A stretch of DNA of 64,000 bases from Mycobacterium bourgelatii. GTDB taxonomy: Bacteria; Actinomycetota; Actinomycetes; Mycobacteriales; Mycobacteriaceae. Position 1 is the stretch's first letter. Each line of letters opens with the position of its first letter. A model generated the notes under the pieces. That model was given only the letters and a program-made list of their open reading frames with translations. It was not told the origin of the DNA and did not search any database. Made by a program: the position numbers and the translations under genes. The stretch spans positions 4,154,001 to 4,218,000 of the forward strand of contig NZ_BLKZ01000001.1 of NCBI RefSeq assembly GCF_010723575.1. The letters are read 5' to 3'. Shown in pieces: positions 43,513 to 52,115 of this stretch.

Positions 43513-44678
43513 GGCGCCCCCCGATCGGGTGGCACATAGTCCGGCGGCGGCCCCGGCCTGGGCGCCGGCGAGGGCGGCTGAGACCAAATCGGCACCGGGG
43601 CGAGTTCCGGTGGGACGGGCGGACTTCCGGTCGGCGGGTCGACGGACTCCGACGGCAGGTGTTGGTTGGGGTCCAGATACCGGTCATACATGCGCGAGTC
43701 GAGGATCGGACCGCTCAGCTGGCCGGGGATCAGGTTCGCGACGTAAGCCTTGAAGAACGGCCCGGAGCCCAGCACCTCGCCGAACGACATGGCATACCGC
43801 TTGAACTTCGGCAAGGTCCTTTGGATTTCCTCTTTACGGTTGTCGAGGACCTCGAGCACGCCGTTGAGCTTGTCGAGCGCCGGCTTGAGCTGGGTGCGGT
43901 TTTCATCGACGAGCCCAGAAATCTGGTGCGAAACCGCGGTGATGTTGTTCATCAGGGCGTCGATCGAATCACGCTCTTGCAGCAACGCCGTCAGTAGTGC
44001 GTTGGAGTTCTGGACCAGAACGGCGATCTGCTGGCTGCGGCGACCCAATACCGTGCTGACACCGTTGGCGTTCGCCAGCAGACTGCGCAGCTGCGCGTCG
44101 CGACTGTTGAGGGTTTCCGAGAACCGGGCGACACCCTCGAGCGCCGGCCGCAGGTTCGGCGGTGTCTCCTTGAGGGTGTCCCCCAACGTCGTCAGCGCCT
44201 TTGACAGCTGGATGGTGTCAAGGCCACTGATCTGAGTGGTCAAGTCTCCCAACGCATCGGGCAGGTCGTAGGGCGAGGTGGTGCGTTCCAGCGGGATCGG
44301 GCCGCGCAGGCGACCGCCGCCGCGCGGGGTCAGCTCCAGCATCTTGGACCCGAGAATGGTCTCGGTCTTGATGGCCGCTTCGGTGCGATCGCCTAACTCG
44401 ACGTTCTTCCGGACGGTGAAACCGACCCGAACCTTGTTGCCTTCCAAGCGGACATCGGACACCCGGCCCACGCCAACGCCGGACACCCGGACCTGGTTCC
44501 TGGGCTTGATGCCACCGGCTTCGGAGAAATACGCCGCGTAGTTGTCGTAGTTGTTGACGAACGGCAACTTGTCGTATTGGAAGGCGATGAAGACCGCGCA
44601 CAGGACGATCACGGCGCCCATCGCTCCCAGGACGACCGGGTTGCGATTCTTGCCCGGCTTGCCTCTGAACCGGCTCAT
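43509..44678 (-). CDS. mceC: MceC-type protein
   Basis: The protein is 389 residues from ATG 44678, overlapping mceB by 4 bp. It has a membrane helix (VVLGAMGAVIVLCAVFIAF) and an MCE domain (YAAYFSEAGGIKPRNQVRVSGVGVGRVSDVRLEGNKV). Long helices follow, with a Pro-rich C-terminal tail (PSPAPRPGPPPDYVPPDRG). It should assemble with the other Mce subunits outside the membrane. Confidence 0.9.
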   Translation of the reverse strand: MSRFRGKPGKNRNPVVLGAMGAVIVLCAVFIAFQYDKLPFVNNYDNYAAYFSEAGGIKPRNQVRVSGVGVGRVSDVRLEGNKVRVGFTVRKNVELGDRTEAAIKTETILGSKMLELTPRGGGRLRGPIPLERTTSPYDLPDALGDLTTQISGLDTIQLSKALTTLGDTLKETPPNLRPALEGVARFSETLNSRDAQLRSLLANANGVSTVLGRRSQQIAVLVQNSNALLTALLQERDSIDALMNNITAVSHQISGLVDENRTQLKPALDKLNGVLEVLDNRKEEIQRTLPKFKRYAMSFGEVLGSGPFFKAYVANLIPGQLSGPILDSRMYDRYLDPNQHLPSESVDPPTGSPPVPPELAPVPIWSQPPSPAPRPGPPPDYVPPDRGAP

Positions 44679-45712
44679 TGCGGCGTGCACCGTCCGGAGG
44701 GCTGGCCAACCAGCTTCACGTAGATCGGGTTCCCTCCTTTGCCGTTCACCTTGAGCAAGACCTCGCAGAAGTAGAAGCCGAAATAGTCACCCGTCAGACC
44801 TTGTCTGGACAGGACTTGATAAACGTCGGGCAGCGACCTGAGCAGGTTGTCGACATACTCACCGTCGGCAAGAATCTGACCCGACGCGCGGTCGGTCTCG
44901 TGTACCAACTCCTTGATCGGCTGGCGCGCCTGCACGAGTAGGTCGGCGATCGACCCGGTCGCCGCGTTGATGTATGCCAGCCCGTTGGCGATGTCGGTCT
45001 TGCGCTCTGCCAGACCGTCCACAAATTCGACCAGTTTGTCCAGGCCGTCGGCGAATTCGCGGTCGCGAGTGGCGAAGGTGTGCAGCACGGTGTTCAAGTT
45101 GGTGATCAGCTCGCCGATGAGTTCGCTACGCCCCGCCAGCGTCGAGGTCAGCGACGCGGTCTGTGCCAGCACCGACGACAGGGTGCCGCCCTGTCCCTGA
45201 AAGACGCGCAACAGTTGCCCCGAGAGCGCGTTGACCTGGTCTGGGTCCAGCGCGCGGAACAGTGGCCGGAACCCGCCGATCAATGCGTCGATGTCCAGCG
45301 CCGGCGACGTCCGCGCCAGCGGAATGGTTGCGCCCGGCGCCAGTCGGTGCGGCGACCCGGCACCCTGTTCGAGAGCGAGAAACCGGTCACCGATCAGGTT
45401 TTCGTAGCGCACCACGGCCCGGGTGCCTTCGGTGAGTCGCAGTTTCTTGTCCACCGCGAAATCGACGGTCACCGTGCCGTCGCGGTGCAGGGTGATGTCG
45501 CCGACCTTGCCGACCTCCGCACCGGCGATGCGCACGAAGTTGCCGGACTTCAGCCCTGAAATATTGGTGAACACCGCGTGATAGCCGACCCGGTCTTCGA
45601 AGCGAAACTGTCCGAACACCGTGATCAACGCAAACGTGAACACCAGGCACACCGCGGTGAACAACGCGACGCGCGCCCAGATCTTCCAGAGGCTCTGCCT
45701 TCCTTTACTCAT
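44675..45712 (-). CDS. mceB: MceB-type protein
   Basis: The protein is 345 residues from ATG 45712, overlapping the mceA stop by 4 bp. It has a membrane helix (VALFTAVCLVFTFALITVF) and an MCE domain (YHAVFTNISGLKSGNFVRIAGAEVGKVGDITLHRDG). The C-terminus is short, ending GQPSGRCTPQ, typical of MceB subunits, without the Pro-rich tail of the others. Cys in FYFCEVL and the final RCTPQ may pair. Confidence 0.9.
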   Translation of the reverse strand: MSKGRQSLWKIWARVALFTAVCLVFTFALITVFGQFRFEDRVGYHAVFTNISGLKSGNFVRIAGAEVGKVGDITLHRDGTVTVDFAVDKKLRLTEGTRAVVRYENLIGDRFLALEQGAGSPHRLAPGATIPLARTSPALDIDALIGGFRPLFRALDPDQVNALSGQLLRVFQGQGGTLSSVLAQTASLTSTLAGRSELIGELITNLNTVLHTFATRDREFADGLDKLVEFVDGLAERKTDIANGLAYINAATGSIADLLVQARQPIKELVHETDRASGQILADGEYVDNLLRSLPDVYQVLSRQGLTGDYFGFYFCEVLLKVNGKGGNPIYVKLVGQPSGRCTPQ

Positions 45713-46977
45713 GGCGGTGGCGTGCCCCCACGGAAGAAGTAGCGCGGCGGTTCCGGCGGGTTCTTGGTCGTTGGGAAGTAGTTGGACCACCAGGGATTTC
45801 CGACGGCCATGTTGGTGCGGATCTCATTTGGCTCGGTGCCCCAACCGGTATCGGTGACCAGAGCCTTGACCGGGTAGTTTGCGCTGGGGTCGGGCAGCGA
45901 ACCGCAACTGGGCTTTCCGCCGGGACCGCCCTTCGCGTTGACCTTTGGCAGGTGCTTCGGGTACCGGTACGGGTCGTCGCCGAAGAGCATGCCGGCGTCC
46001 ATGATGAACGAATAACCGTTGCCGCCCAAGGTTTCCCGGCCACCGTGCTCCACATACCACTGCGCACCCTGGAACAGGCAGGTATAGGTCGGCGAATACA
46101 ACTCCAGCAGTTTGGTGGTCGGATCGAGCAGGTTGATGGCGTTCACGATGTTCGATTCGTTGCGACCGATGAGGTTGATTCCGGTCTGGCTGAAGCCGAT
46201 GGTCGACAACAGCAGCGCATCCAACGACTGCTGATTCGCGGTGATGGTGTCGCTGGTGGTCGTGAACGAACTAAGGATCGACAGGATGTCCGGCGCCGCA
46301 GCGGAATAGGTGGCCATGGTCTTGCGGAAGAGGCGCCAATCCTCGTGAACGGTGCCCAGCCGGGGGTTGACCGCCAACAGCACCTTGTTGGCATCGGTGA
46401 TGGCATGTCCGATCCGATCGCCCTTGCCACGCACCGATTGCGCGAAAGCGGACAGCACCGCGTTCAGCTTGGCTGGGTCAAGGGCCTGGACCACCGCTTG
46501 CAGGTTCTCGAAAACGGTGTTGACTTCGACGGTCACATTGCGGGAGCGCAGGATTGCGCCGGGCTTCAAAGCCACCGAACTGTGGTGGTCGGGCACGATG
46601 AGATCGACGAACTTGGCCCCAAACGCGGTCGTCGATTTGATCTCGGCCTCGACGTCGCTCGGCAGATACTTGAATACGTCCGGATAGATCTTCAGTTTCA
46701 GCTGAGCTGTTTTCGTGTCCGTGCCGATCGACGCCACCTGTCCCACCTGCACACCGCGCAGCTTCACCTTGGCGCCGTTTTCCATCACCAGTCCCGCTCG
46801 GTCCGAGACCACCGTGAGTGGGACGAAACTCTCGAATTCGCCGGAGAACGATGCCGCGGTCAGCGCAACGAGACCGGCGATGACGATGAACAGCGTTGGC
46901 GCATACCAGATCGGATCGATCTTGCTGACGCGCGTTCGGTTCAGCCGGAATGCGCCGCGGTCACTGCGATTGGGCAT
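45709..46977 (-). CDS. mceA: MceA-type protein
   Basis: The protein is 422 residues from ATG 46977, 5 bp after yrbEB. It has a membrane helix (APTLFIVIAGLVALTAASF) and an MCE domain (VPLTVVSDRAGLVMENGAKVKLRGVQVGQVASIG). The MceA-specific cholesterol-uptake-porin-like region follows (FGAKFVDLIVPDHHSSVALKPGAILRSRNVTVEVNTVFENL). It is the first of six Mce subunits in the operon. The mce number cannot be set without a tree; Mce1/2-like features are seen in the E subunit. Confidence 0.9.
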   Translation of the reverse strand: MPNRSDRGAFRLNRTRVSKIDPIWYAPTLFIVIAGLVALTAASFSGEFESFVPLTVVSDRAGLVMENGAKVKLRGVQVGQVASIGTDTKTAQLKLKIYPDVFKYLPSDVEAEIKSTTAFGAKFVDLIVPDHHSSVALKPGAILRSRNVTVEVNTVFENLQAVVQALDPAKLNAVLSAFAQSVRGKGDRIGHAITDANKVLLAVNPRLGTVHEDWRLFRKTMATYSAAAPDILSILSSFTTTSDTITANQQSLDALLLSTIGFSQTGINLIGRNESNIVNAINLLDPTTKLLELYSPTYTCLFQGAQWYVEHGGRETLGGNGYSFIMDAGMLFGDDPYRYPKHLPKVNAKGGPGGKPSCGSLPDPSANYPVKALVTDTGWGTEPNEIRTNMAVGNPWWSNYFPTTKNPPEPPRYFFRGGTPPP

Positions 46978-46982
46978 GGCAG

Positions 46983-47912
46983 CTATCCCGACAGGTTGAA
47001 GTTGCCGTGCTGACCGTAGACGGACAGCGAAATCATCAGGCAGACAAAGGCGGTGACCATCATCGACGACCGCACGGAACGACCGACGGCCTCCCCCACC
47101 CCGGCCGGGCCGCCCGTCGCGGTGAAACCGTAGTACGTGTGCACAACCATCACACCCGCGGCCATTGTCAGCGCCGACAGAAACGACCACATCAGGTCGG
47201 TGGGATGCAGGAACGTCACGAAATAGTGCTCGTAGACGCCGCGAGACTGGCCGTAAACGGCAATGGTGAGGAATTTGGCGGCGACGAACGACGCCAGCAC
47301 GGCCACCGCGTAGAGCGGGATGACAACGAAGACACCGGCGATGATGCGGGTAGACGCCAGGTAGGTGACCGCGCGGATGCCCATCACCTCTAGGGCGTCA
47401 ATCTCTTCGTTGATCCGCATGGCGCCCAGCTGCGCCGTCGCGCCCGCACCGATCGTGGCCGCCAGTGCCACGCCCGCGGTGCACGGCGCGATCATCCGAA
47501 CGTTCAGGAACGCCGAGAGAAAGCCGGTCAGTGCCTCCACACCTACGTTGGACAGCGTGTCGTAACCCTGGACCGCGACCAGGGCTCCGGTGGTCAGCGT
47601 GAGAAAGCCGATGATGCCGACGGTGCCGCCGATCACCGCGAGTGCCCCGGTGCCCATTCCCATCTCGGCGATCAGCCGCAGCAGCTCTCCGGGGTAGCGG
47701 CGCACCGCGTCGCCGGTGTTGGCCAAGGACTGTCCGTAGAAGGCGGTCTGTTCGCCGATCCTGCGCGTGGCGGCCACCAACCTCGGGCCGACCGTGGCGA
47801 ACCACGACGGCTCCTGCACTGCCGGCCGGCTCGCGGGCGCCGTTCTCCCCTGCGCCGGGGGAAGCGGACCTACCTCGTCGCTTCGCTCCGCAACCTCGTT
47901 GGCGCGAGTCAC
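46983..47912 (-). CDS. YrbEB-type MlaE permease of the mce operon
   Basis: The protein is 309 residues from GTG 47912, overlapping yrbEA by 4 bp. It has MlaE-family permease helices with the conserved core RMIAPCTAGVALAATIGAGATAQLGAMRINEEIDALEVMGI, plus an N-terminal extension of about 55 residues before the first helix. With YrbEA it forms the inner-membrane part of the importer, driven by the separately encoded MceG ATPase. Confidence 0.92.
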   Translation of the reverse strand: MTRANEVAERSDEVGPLPPAQGRTAPASRPAVQEPSWFATVGPRLVAATRRIGEQTAFYGQSLANTGDAVRRYPGELLRLIAEMGMGTGALAVIGGTVGIIGFLTLTTGALVAVQGYDTLSNVGVEALTGFLSAFLNVRMIAPCTAGVALAATIGAGATAQLGAMRINEEIDALEVMGIRAVTYLASTRIIAGVFVVIPLYAVAVLASFVAAKFLTIAVYGQSRGVYEHYFVTFLHPTDLMWSFLSALTMAAGVMVVHTYYGFTATGGPAGVGEAVGRSVRSSMMVTAFVCLMISLSVYGQHGNFNLSG

Positions 47913-48676
47913 TTGGCGGTCACCTTTACCCCAAGCGCAGTCGTCAAGATGTTGATGAAGAACAAAGCCATGAACGAGAAGACCACGGTTTCATTCACCG
48001 CGCTACCTACGCCGGCGGGGCCGCCACCCGCCGAAAGTCCCTTGTAGCAGGCAATCAGGCCGGCCGAGATTCCGAACAGAGTGGCTTTAATGAGCGAAAT
48101 CACCACTTGCGGCAGGCCCACGAGCAACGTCATTCCCGCGACAAAGGCGCCCGGCGTGACGTGCTGCACGTACACCACAAAGATGTAGCTGCCGACCAGT
48201 CCGGTGACCGCGACGACTGAATAGAGAAGCACAGCAACGAATGTGGCGGCCAGGACGCGCGGGACCACCAGCGCCTGGACCGGGTTGACCCCGATCACCT
48301 GCATCGCGTCGATTTCCTCGCGAATCTTGCGCGCCCCCAGGTCCGCGCACATGGCCGTCGAGCCGGCACCGGAGACGACCATCGCTGTGACGACGGGACC
48401 AACCTGCGTCACGGACGCGAGTCCCGCCCCCGCTCCGGACAGGTCGCCCGCACCGATCTCGACGAGCAAGATGTTGAGGACGAACACGATGAGCACGGTG
48501 TAGGGAATCGACAGCATGATGGTCGGAAAGATCGACACCCGGGCCACGAACCAAATTTGTTCGAGAATTTCACGCCAGGCCCACGGACGTCGCACCATCA
48601 CCAGGAACGTCTCCGCGCAGAGCTGAAAAAACTCACCCAGCGCCTGCATGGGCTTCGCAATGGTGGCGGTATTCAT
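47909..48676 (-). CDS. YrbEA-type MlaE permease, first gene of the mce operon
   Basis: The protein is 255 residues from ATG 48676, preceded by GGGGAG 12 nt upstream; an in-frame GTG at 48706 is the alternative. The MlaE core reads VVTAMVVSGAGSTAMCADLGARKIREEIDAMQVIGV, and the protein ends in a typical permease helix. It heads an eleven-gene unit running from 48676 to 37657. It lies downstream of the encapsulin-desulfurase genes on the same strand, separated by 251 bp that can hold its own promoter. Confidence 0.92.
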   Translation of the reverse strand: MNTATIAKPMQALGEFFQLCAETFLVMVRRPWAWREILEQIWFVARVSIFPTIMLSIPYTVLIVFVLNILLVEIGAGDLSGAGAGLASVTQVGPVVTAMVVSGAGSTAMCADLGARKIREEIDAMQVIGVNPVQALVVPRVLAATFVAVLLYSVVAVTGLVGSYIFVVYVQHVTPGAFVAGMTLLVGLPQVVISLIKATLFGISAGLIACYKGLSAGGGPAGVGSAVNETVVFSFMALFFINILTTALGVKVTAK

Positions 48677-48798
48677 CGGGTCGATGTACTCCCCAGGGTG
48701 GTCCACAACTGCGTGCGTCTCATACCAGACCCTCTTTTACGTCTACTCAACAAATGGATTCGCTACGTGGAATTCCTTGTCCCGCAATGGCTTAACGA

Positions 48799-48841
48799 TA
48801 TCCGCAGCCAGGATCGACACAACGCCGTCTAATTGCGGATA
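48799..48841. repeat. Inverted repeat in the gap before the mce operon
   Basis: TATCCGCA (48799-48806) and TGCGGATA (48834-48841) form an 8-bp perfect inverted repeat with a 27-nt spacer. It lies between the desulfurase stop and the mce operon start, and could be a terminator stem or a regulator site. Nothing else is recognised in this 251-bp gap. Confidence 0.35.
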
Positions 48842-48927
48842 GAAACACGCCGCCAGCTTACGAGCAACGCAAATCGATTCCCAGGTTTGCAATCAACCAG
48901 AGAACAACTGTGGAATGCGTGGGCGGT

Positions 48928-50823
48928 TCAGCCTACGTTCGTGCCGCCTTCGGCGATCCGGCGCACCGCGCGCAGGAAAACATCGATCTCTTCGAAGGTG
49001 TTGTAGAAGGCGAACGACGGGCGCACCGTCGCCTCCAGACCATAGCGACGCAGAATCGGCTGGGCACAGTGGTGGCCCGCACGCACCGCGATGCCCTCGG
49101 CGTTGAGCGCCTTGCCGACTTCGAGTGGCTCGTGCCCGGCCAGCACGAAGGACAGCACACTGGCCTTCTCGGTCGCCATGCCCACCAGTCGAACACCGGG
49201 GATGTCGGCCAACCGAGGCGTGGCGTATTCCAGCAGTGAATGCTCGTAGGCCGAGATGCGCTCGATGCCCACCCGTTCGACGTAGCGCAGCGCCTCGGCC
49301 AGCCCGACCGCGTCGGCGATGTTGCCGGTTCCGGCCTCGAACTTGTTCGGGATGCCCTGGTACAGCGACCGCTCCAGGGTGACGTCGGCGATCATGTTGC
49401 CGCCGCCCTGCCATGGCGGAGTTTCTTCGAGGGCATCCTCGGACCCATACAGCACCCCGATGCCGGTGGGGCCATAGATCTTGTGACCGGAGAACACGAA
49501 GAAGTCGACCCCGAGTTCGGCGACATTGATGGGCAGGTGCGGGATCGACTGGGCGCCGTCGATGAGGACGCGCGCGCCATAGCGGTGGCCCAGTTCGACG
49601 ATCTTTTCCACCGGCGTCACGGTGCCCAATGCATTGGACACCTGGGTGGCGGCCACCAGTTTGGTTCTCGGTCCGAGCAGGTCCTCGAACTCCGAGAGCA
49701 GCAGATTGCCCGCCTCGTCGACGGGCGCGACCTTCAAGATTGCTCCGGTCTGCTGCGAAAGCAGTTGCCACGGAACGATATTGGCGTGGTGCTCCAGATG
49801 CGTGATGACGATCTCGTCGCCCCGCTTCAGGTGCTTGCCGCCCCACGCGTAGGCCACCAGGTTGATGGCTTCGGTGGTGCCGCGCACGAAGATGTTCTGT
49901 TCGGCCCTGGGAGCGCCGATGAAGCGGCGCACCGTTTCGCGTGCCTCTTCATACGCGTCGGTCGCGCGCGCCGCCAGTTCGTGTGCCGCCCGGTGAATGT
50001 TGGAGTTTTCGTGGGCGTAGAAGTACGCCAGCCGGTCGATGACCACCTGCGGCTTCTGGGTGGTCGCGGCGTTGTCGAACCAGATCAGCGGCTTGCCGTT
50101 GACGGTCTCCTTCAGGATCGGGAAATCCGCCCGCACGGCGTTGACGTCGAAAACCTCGTGCTGGTCCGGCAAATCCGGCACCGGCTCCGAGGCGACCTCC
50201 GGCCGACTCAGAAAGTGGTAGTTGCCCTCATCCCTACCGGGCACGAGTGTCGGCGCGTCGGACCAGCCCAGGTCACCGACGGAAGGAGCTGAGGGCAGCC
50301 AGCCAGGAGCCGATCCACGTGGCGCGACCGGGGCGGTGGGTGCAGCCCCTGCCAGGACGCCGGGCACCGTCGGCACAATGCCCTCGGTTGGCACCGCGAA
50401 GGCGGTGAGGTCGCCGACACCGGGCGGAAGTAGCGGATCAGCCACCCCGGCCGCGGCGGAGGCCGCCGTCGGGGCCGCCGTGGAGTCCGGCAGGTTGCCG
50501 CGCGGCGCCACCGGCACCACTCCGGGAGGCGTGGCTTCCGGCCCCGGTGAGGAAGGCGCGGGCACATACGTATCGGTGAAGGCTATTGCCGGCACGCCCG
50601 CGGTGAGTGGGTCGGAGGCACCTCCCGCCGTACGGCCCAGGGAGGCCGCCGACGTCGTGTCGGGTGCGTTCCCACGGGGCGCCAGCGGCGCCGTCTGCGG
50701 CGGGCTGTCCGGCCCTGGCCGGATACTCGCCGCGTACAGCTGGCTGGCGAGCGCGGCCAGCTCAGCCGCGCTGACGGGAAGGTCGCTTTCGGCGTCTACC
50801 GAGCGGTACTCACTTGTACTCAT
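48928..50823 (-). CDS. Encapsulin-targeted cysteine desulfurase with repeat-built N-terminal cargo domain
   Basis: The protein is 631 residues from ATG 50823, overlapping the encapsulin stop by 14 bp. The frame is open upstream inside the encapsulin gene, but that part is only a shadow. Residues 1-224 are Pro/Ala-rich and probably disordered, with APRG motifs at 48, 106 and 167, about 60 residues apart. Residues about 225-631 are a SufS-like desulfurase: VRADFPILKETVNGKPLIWFDNAATTQKP, PLP lysine in FVFSGHKIYGP, catalytic Cys in RAGHHCAQPI. In family 2A encapsulin systems such N-terminal domains load the enzyme into the shell. It removes sulfur from cysteine as a persulfide. Confidence 0.93.
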   Translation of the reverse strand: MSTSEYRSVDAESDLPVSAAELAALASQLYAASIRPGPDSPPQTAPLAPRGNAPDTTSAASLGRTAGGASDPLTAGVPAIAFTDTYVPAPSSPGPEATPPGVVPVAPRGNLPDSTAAPTAASAAAGVADPLLPPGVGDLTAFAVPTEGIVPTVPGVLAGAAPTAPVAPRGSAPGWLPSAPSVGDLGWSDAPTLVPGRDEGNYHFLSRPEVASEPVPDLPDQHEVFDVNAVRADFPILKETVNGKPLIWFDNAATTQKPQVVIDRLAYFYAHENSNIHRAAHELAARATDAYEEARETVRRFIGAPRAEQNIFVRGTTEAINLVAYAWGGKHLKRGDEIVITHLEHHANIVPWQLLSQQTGAILKVAPVDEAGNLLLSEFEDLLGPRTKLVAATQVSNALGTVTPVEKIVELGHRYGARVLIDGAQSIPHLPINVAELGVDFFVFSGHKIYGPTGIGVLYGSEDALEETPPWQGGGNMIADVTLERSLYQGIPNKFEAGTGNIADAVGLAEALRYVERVGIERISAYEHSLLEYATPRLADIPGVRLVGMATEKASVLSFVLAGHEPLEVGKALNAEGIAVRAGHHCAQPILRRYGLEATVRPSFAFYNTFEEIDVFLRAVRRIAEGGTNVG

Positions 50824-51748
50824 GGAACTGGTCCACAGCGACGTCGTCGAGCACGCCCAGCGCGTCGTCGGTGAGCACAGCGAGGGACGTGTACAGCGTG
50901 ACCAGGTAGGTGGCGATCGCCGACTGGTTGATGCCGGTGAACCGCACCGACAGGCCCGGTGCCTGCTCCCCGACGAGTCCAGGCTGGAACAGACCCACCA
51001 CGCCTTGGCGCTCCTCGCCGGTGCGCACCAGGATGAACTTGGTCTTGCCGTCCTCCACGGGCACCTTGTCCGACGGAACGATCGGGATGCCGCGCCAGGT
51101 GATGAACTGGGCACCGAACAGGTTCACGACGACGGGTGGCACGCCGCGGTAGGTGGCCTCGCGGCCGAACGCGGCGACGCCCAGCGGGTGCGTCAGGAAA
51201 AAGCTCGGGGTCTTCCAGACCTTGGTGATCAGCGCATCCAGGTCATCGGGAGTAGGCGCGCCGCCCAGCGTCTGGATGGTTTGTTCGGGAGTCACCTGGG
51301 AGAGCAACCCGTACTCGGGGTTGTTGACCAGCTCCGACTCCTGACGCTCTTTGATCGTCTCGATGGTCAGCCGCAGCTGCTGGGTGATCTGGTCGTGGGG
51401 GCTGGAGTATAGGTCGGAGACGCGGGTGTGTACATCGAGCAGCGTGGAGATGCTGCGCAGCGTGTACTCGCGCGGGCTGGTCTCGTAGTCGACGTAGGTC
51501 TCGGGCAACGGCTCTTCGATGCCGCTGGCCCCAGACTCCGCCTTGACGGCGACCTGCTCCGGGTTGACGACGCGGTTGACGCGGTAAATGCCCGCTTCCA
51601 CCGGCACCCAGCTGAGTAGGTGCAGCAAAAACCGCGGGGTGATCGTGGAAAGCTGGGGGACGGTCTTGGTCGCATTGGCGAGCTGCCGGGCAGCGAGATC
51701 ACCAAGGGCTTGAGACTCGTTCTGAGCCCCTTGCGCAGCCGAAGTCAT
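50810..51748 (-). CDS. Family 2A encapsulin shell protein (major membrane protein I homologue)
   Basis: The protein is 312 residues from ATG 51748, behind GGAGGGAAGGA; a further ATG six codons upstream is less likely. The sequence reads almost as the 35-kDa major membrane protein I of M. leprae as I remember it: QALGDLAARQLANATKTVPQ, the E-loop and P-domain regions RVSDLYSSPHDQ and RLTIETIKERQE, then GIPIVPSDKVPVEDGKTKF. Despite the old name it has no membrane helix and is a HK97-fold shell protein forming a nanocompartment. The next gene encodes its cysteine desulfurase cargo. Confidence 0.93.
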   Translation of the reverse strand: MTSAAQGAQNESQALGDLAARQLANATKTVPQLSTITPRFLLHLLSWVPVEAGIYRVNRVVNPEQVAVKAESGASGIEEPLPETYVDYETSPREYTLRSISTLLDVHTRVSDLYSSPHDQITQQLRLTIETIKERQESELVNNPEYGLLSQVTPEQTIQTLGGAPTPDDLDALITKVWKTPSFFLTHPLGVAAFGREATYRGVPPVVVNLFGAQFITWRGIPIVPSDKVPVEDGKTKFILVRTGEERQGVVGLFQPGLVGEQAPGLSVRFTGINQSAIATYLVTLYTSLAVLTDDALGVLDDVAVDQFHEYK

Positions 51749-51921
51749 GTTGGTCCTTCCCTCCACCTTTTAAATCACGTCGATTTTAAGCGAAAGCTAC
51801 TGGCGCAGGACCTATCTTGCCCCACATCGAGTGCCAGCGCCCAGCGAGGGTAAGGGACTGCAACGTTCACACACAAACCTTTAACCAACCATGATTGAAA
51901 CAGCCTAAATCCCGGATGCCC

Positions 51922-51927
51922 TATAGT
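51922..51927 (+). promoter_or_regulatory. -10 element of a leaderless promoter for the polycysteine ORF
   Basis: TATAGT lies 6 nt upstream of the ATG at 51934. This is the spacing expected when transcription starts at the A of the start codon, giving a leaderless mRNA, a common form in mycobacteria. Confidence 0.7.
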
Positions 51928-51933
51928 GGCCCT

Positions 51934-52005
51934 ATGCAACAGGCCCTTCAGCCGCGCTTCGTTCCTTCGCGCTGCCTCGTGATGCCTTGTTGTTGTTGCT
52001 GTTGA
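51934..52005 (+). CDS. Polycysteine leader peptide (cysteine attenuator ORF)
   Basis: A 23-codon ORF, MQQALQPRFVPSRCLVMP followed by five consecutive Cys codons and TGA. Leaderless polycysteine ORFs are an established mycobacterial device: low charged tRNA-Cys stalls the ribosome in the Cys run and relieves attenuation of downstream cysteine genes; one lies upstream of cysK1 in M. tuberculosis. Here the downstream genes are the thioester-domain-like gene, cysK1 and cysE. The stop overlaps TGATCTT, which can pair with the next gene's ribosome site. Confidence 0.88.
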   Translation: MQQALQPRFVPSRCLVMPCCCCC

Positions 52006-52108
52006 TCTTTTAGCCCCTCAGCTACCCTCGCGCTCCCCCCGCAGGCGGCGGTATGGCACACCGCCCGGCGGCACGGTGATGCGCAGCCAAATTCTTTGAG
52101 GAAGATCA
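52003..52108 (+). promoter_or_regulatory. Anti-Shine-Dalgarno pairing after the polycysteine ORF
   Basis: TGATCTT (52003-52009, starting at the leader stop codon) is complementary to AAGATCA (52102-52108), part of the GAGGAAGATCA ribosome site of the next gene. CCCCTC at 52014-52019 can also pair with its GAGG. A ribosome stalled on the Cys codons would cover the first arm and free the site. Confidence 0.6.
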
Positions 52109-52115
52109 GCCAGCT

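Noticed and set aside
48928..51114. A 728-residue version of the cysteine desulfurase
   Set aside because: The first 97 codons are the encapsulin gene read in another frame. ATG 50823 gives a start coupled to the encapsulin stop.
50222..51412. Long plus-strand frame of 396 residues opposite encapsulin and desulfurase
   Set aside because: It is antisense to two well-supported genes and has Gly/Ala-rich composition expected from high-GC codon shadows.
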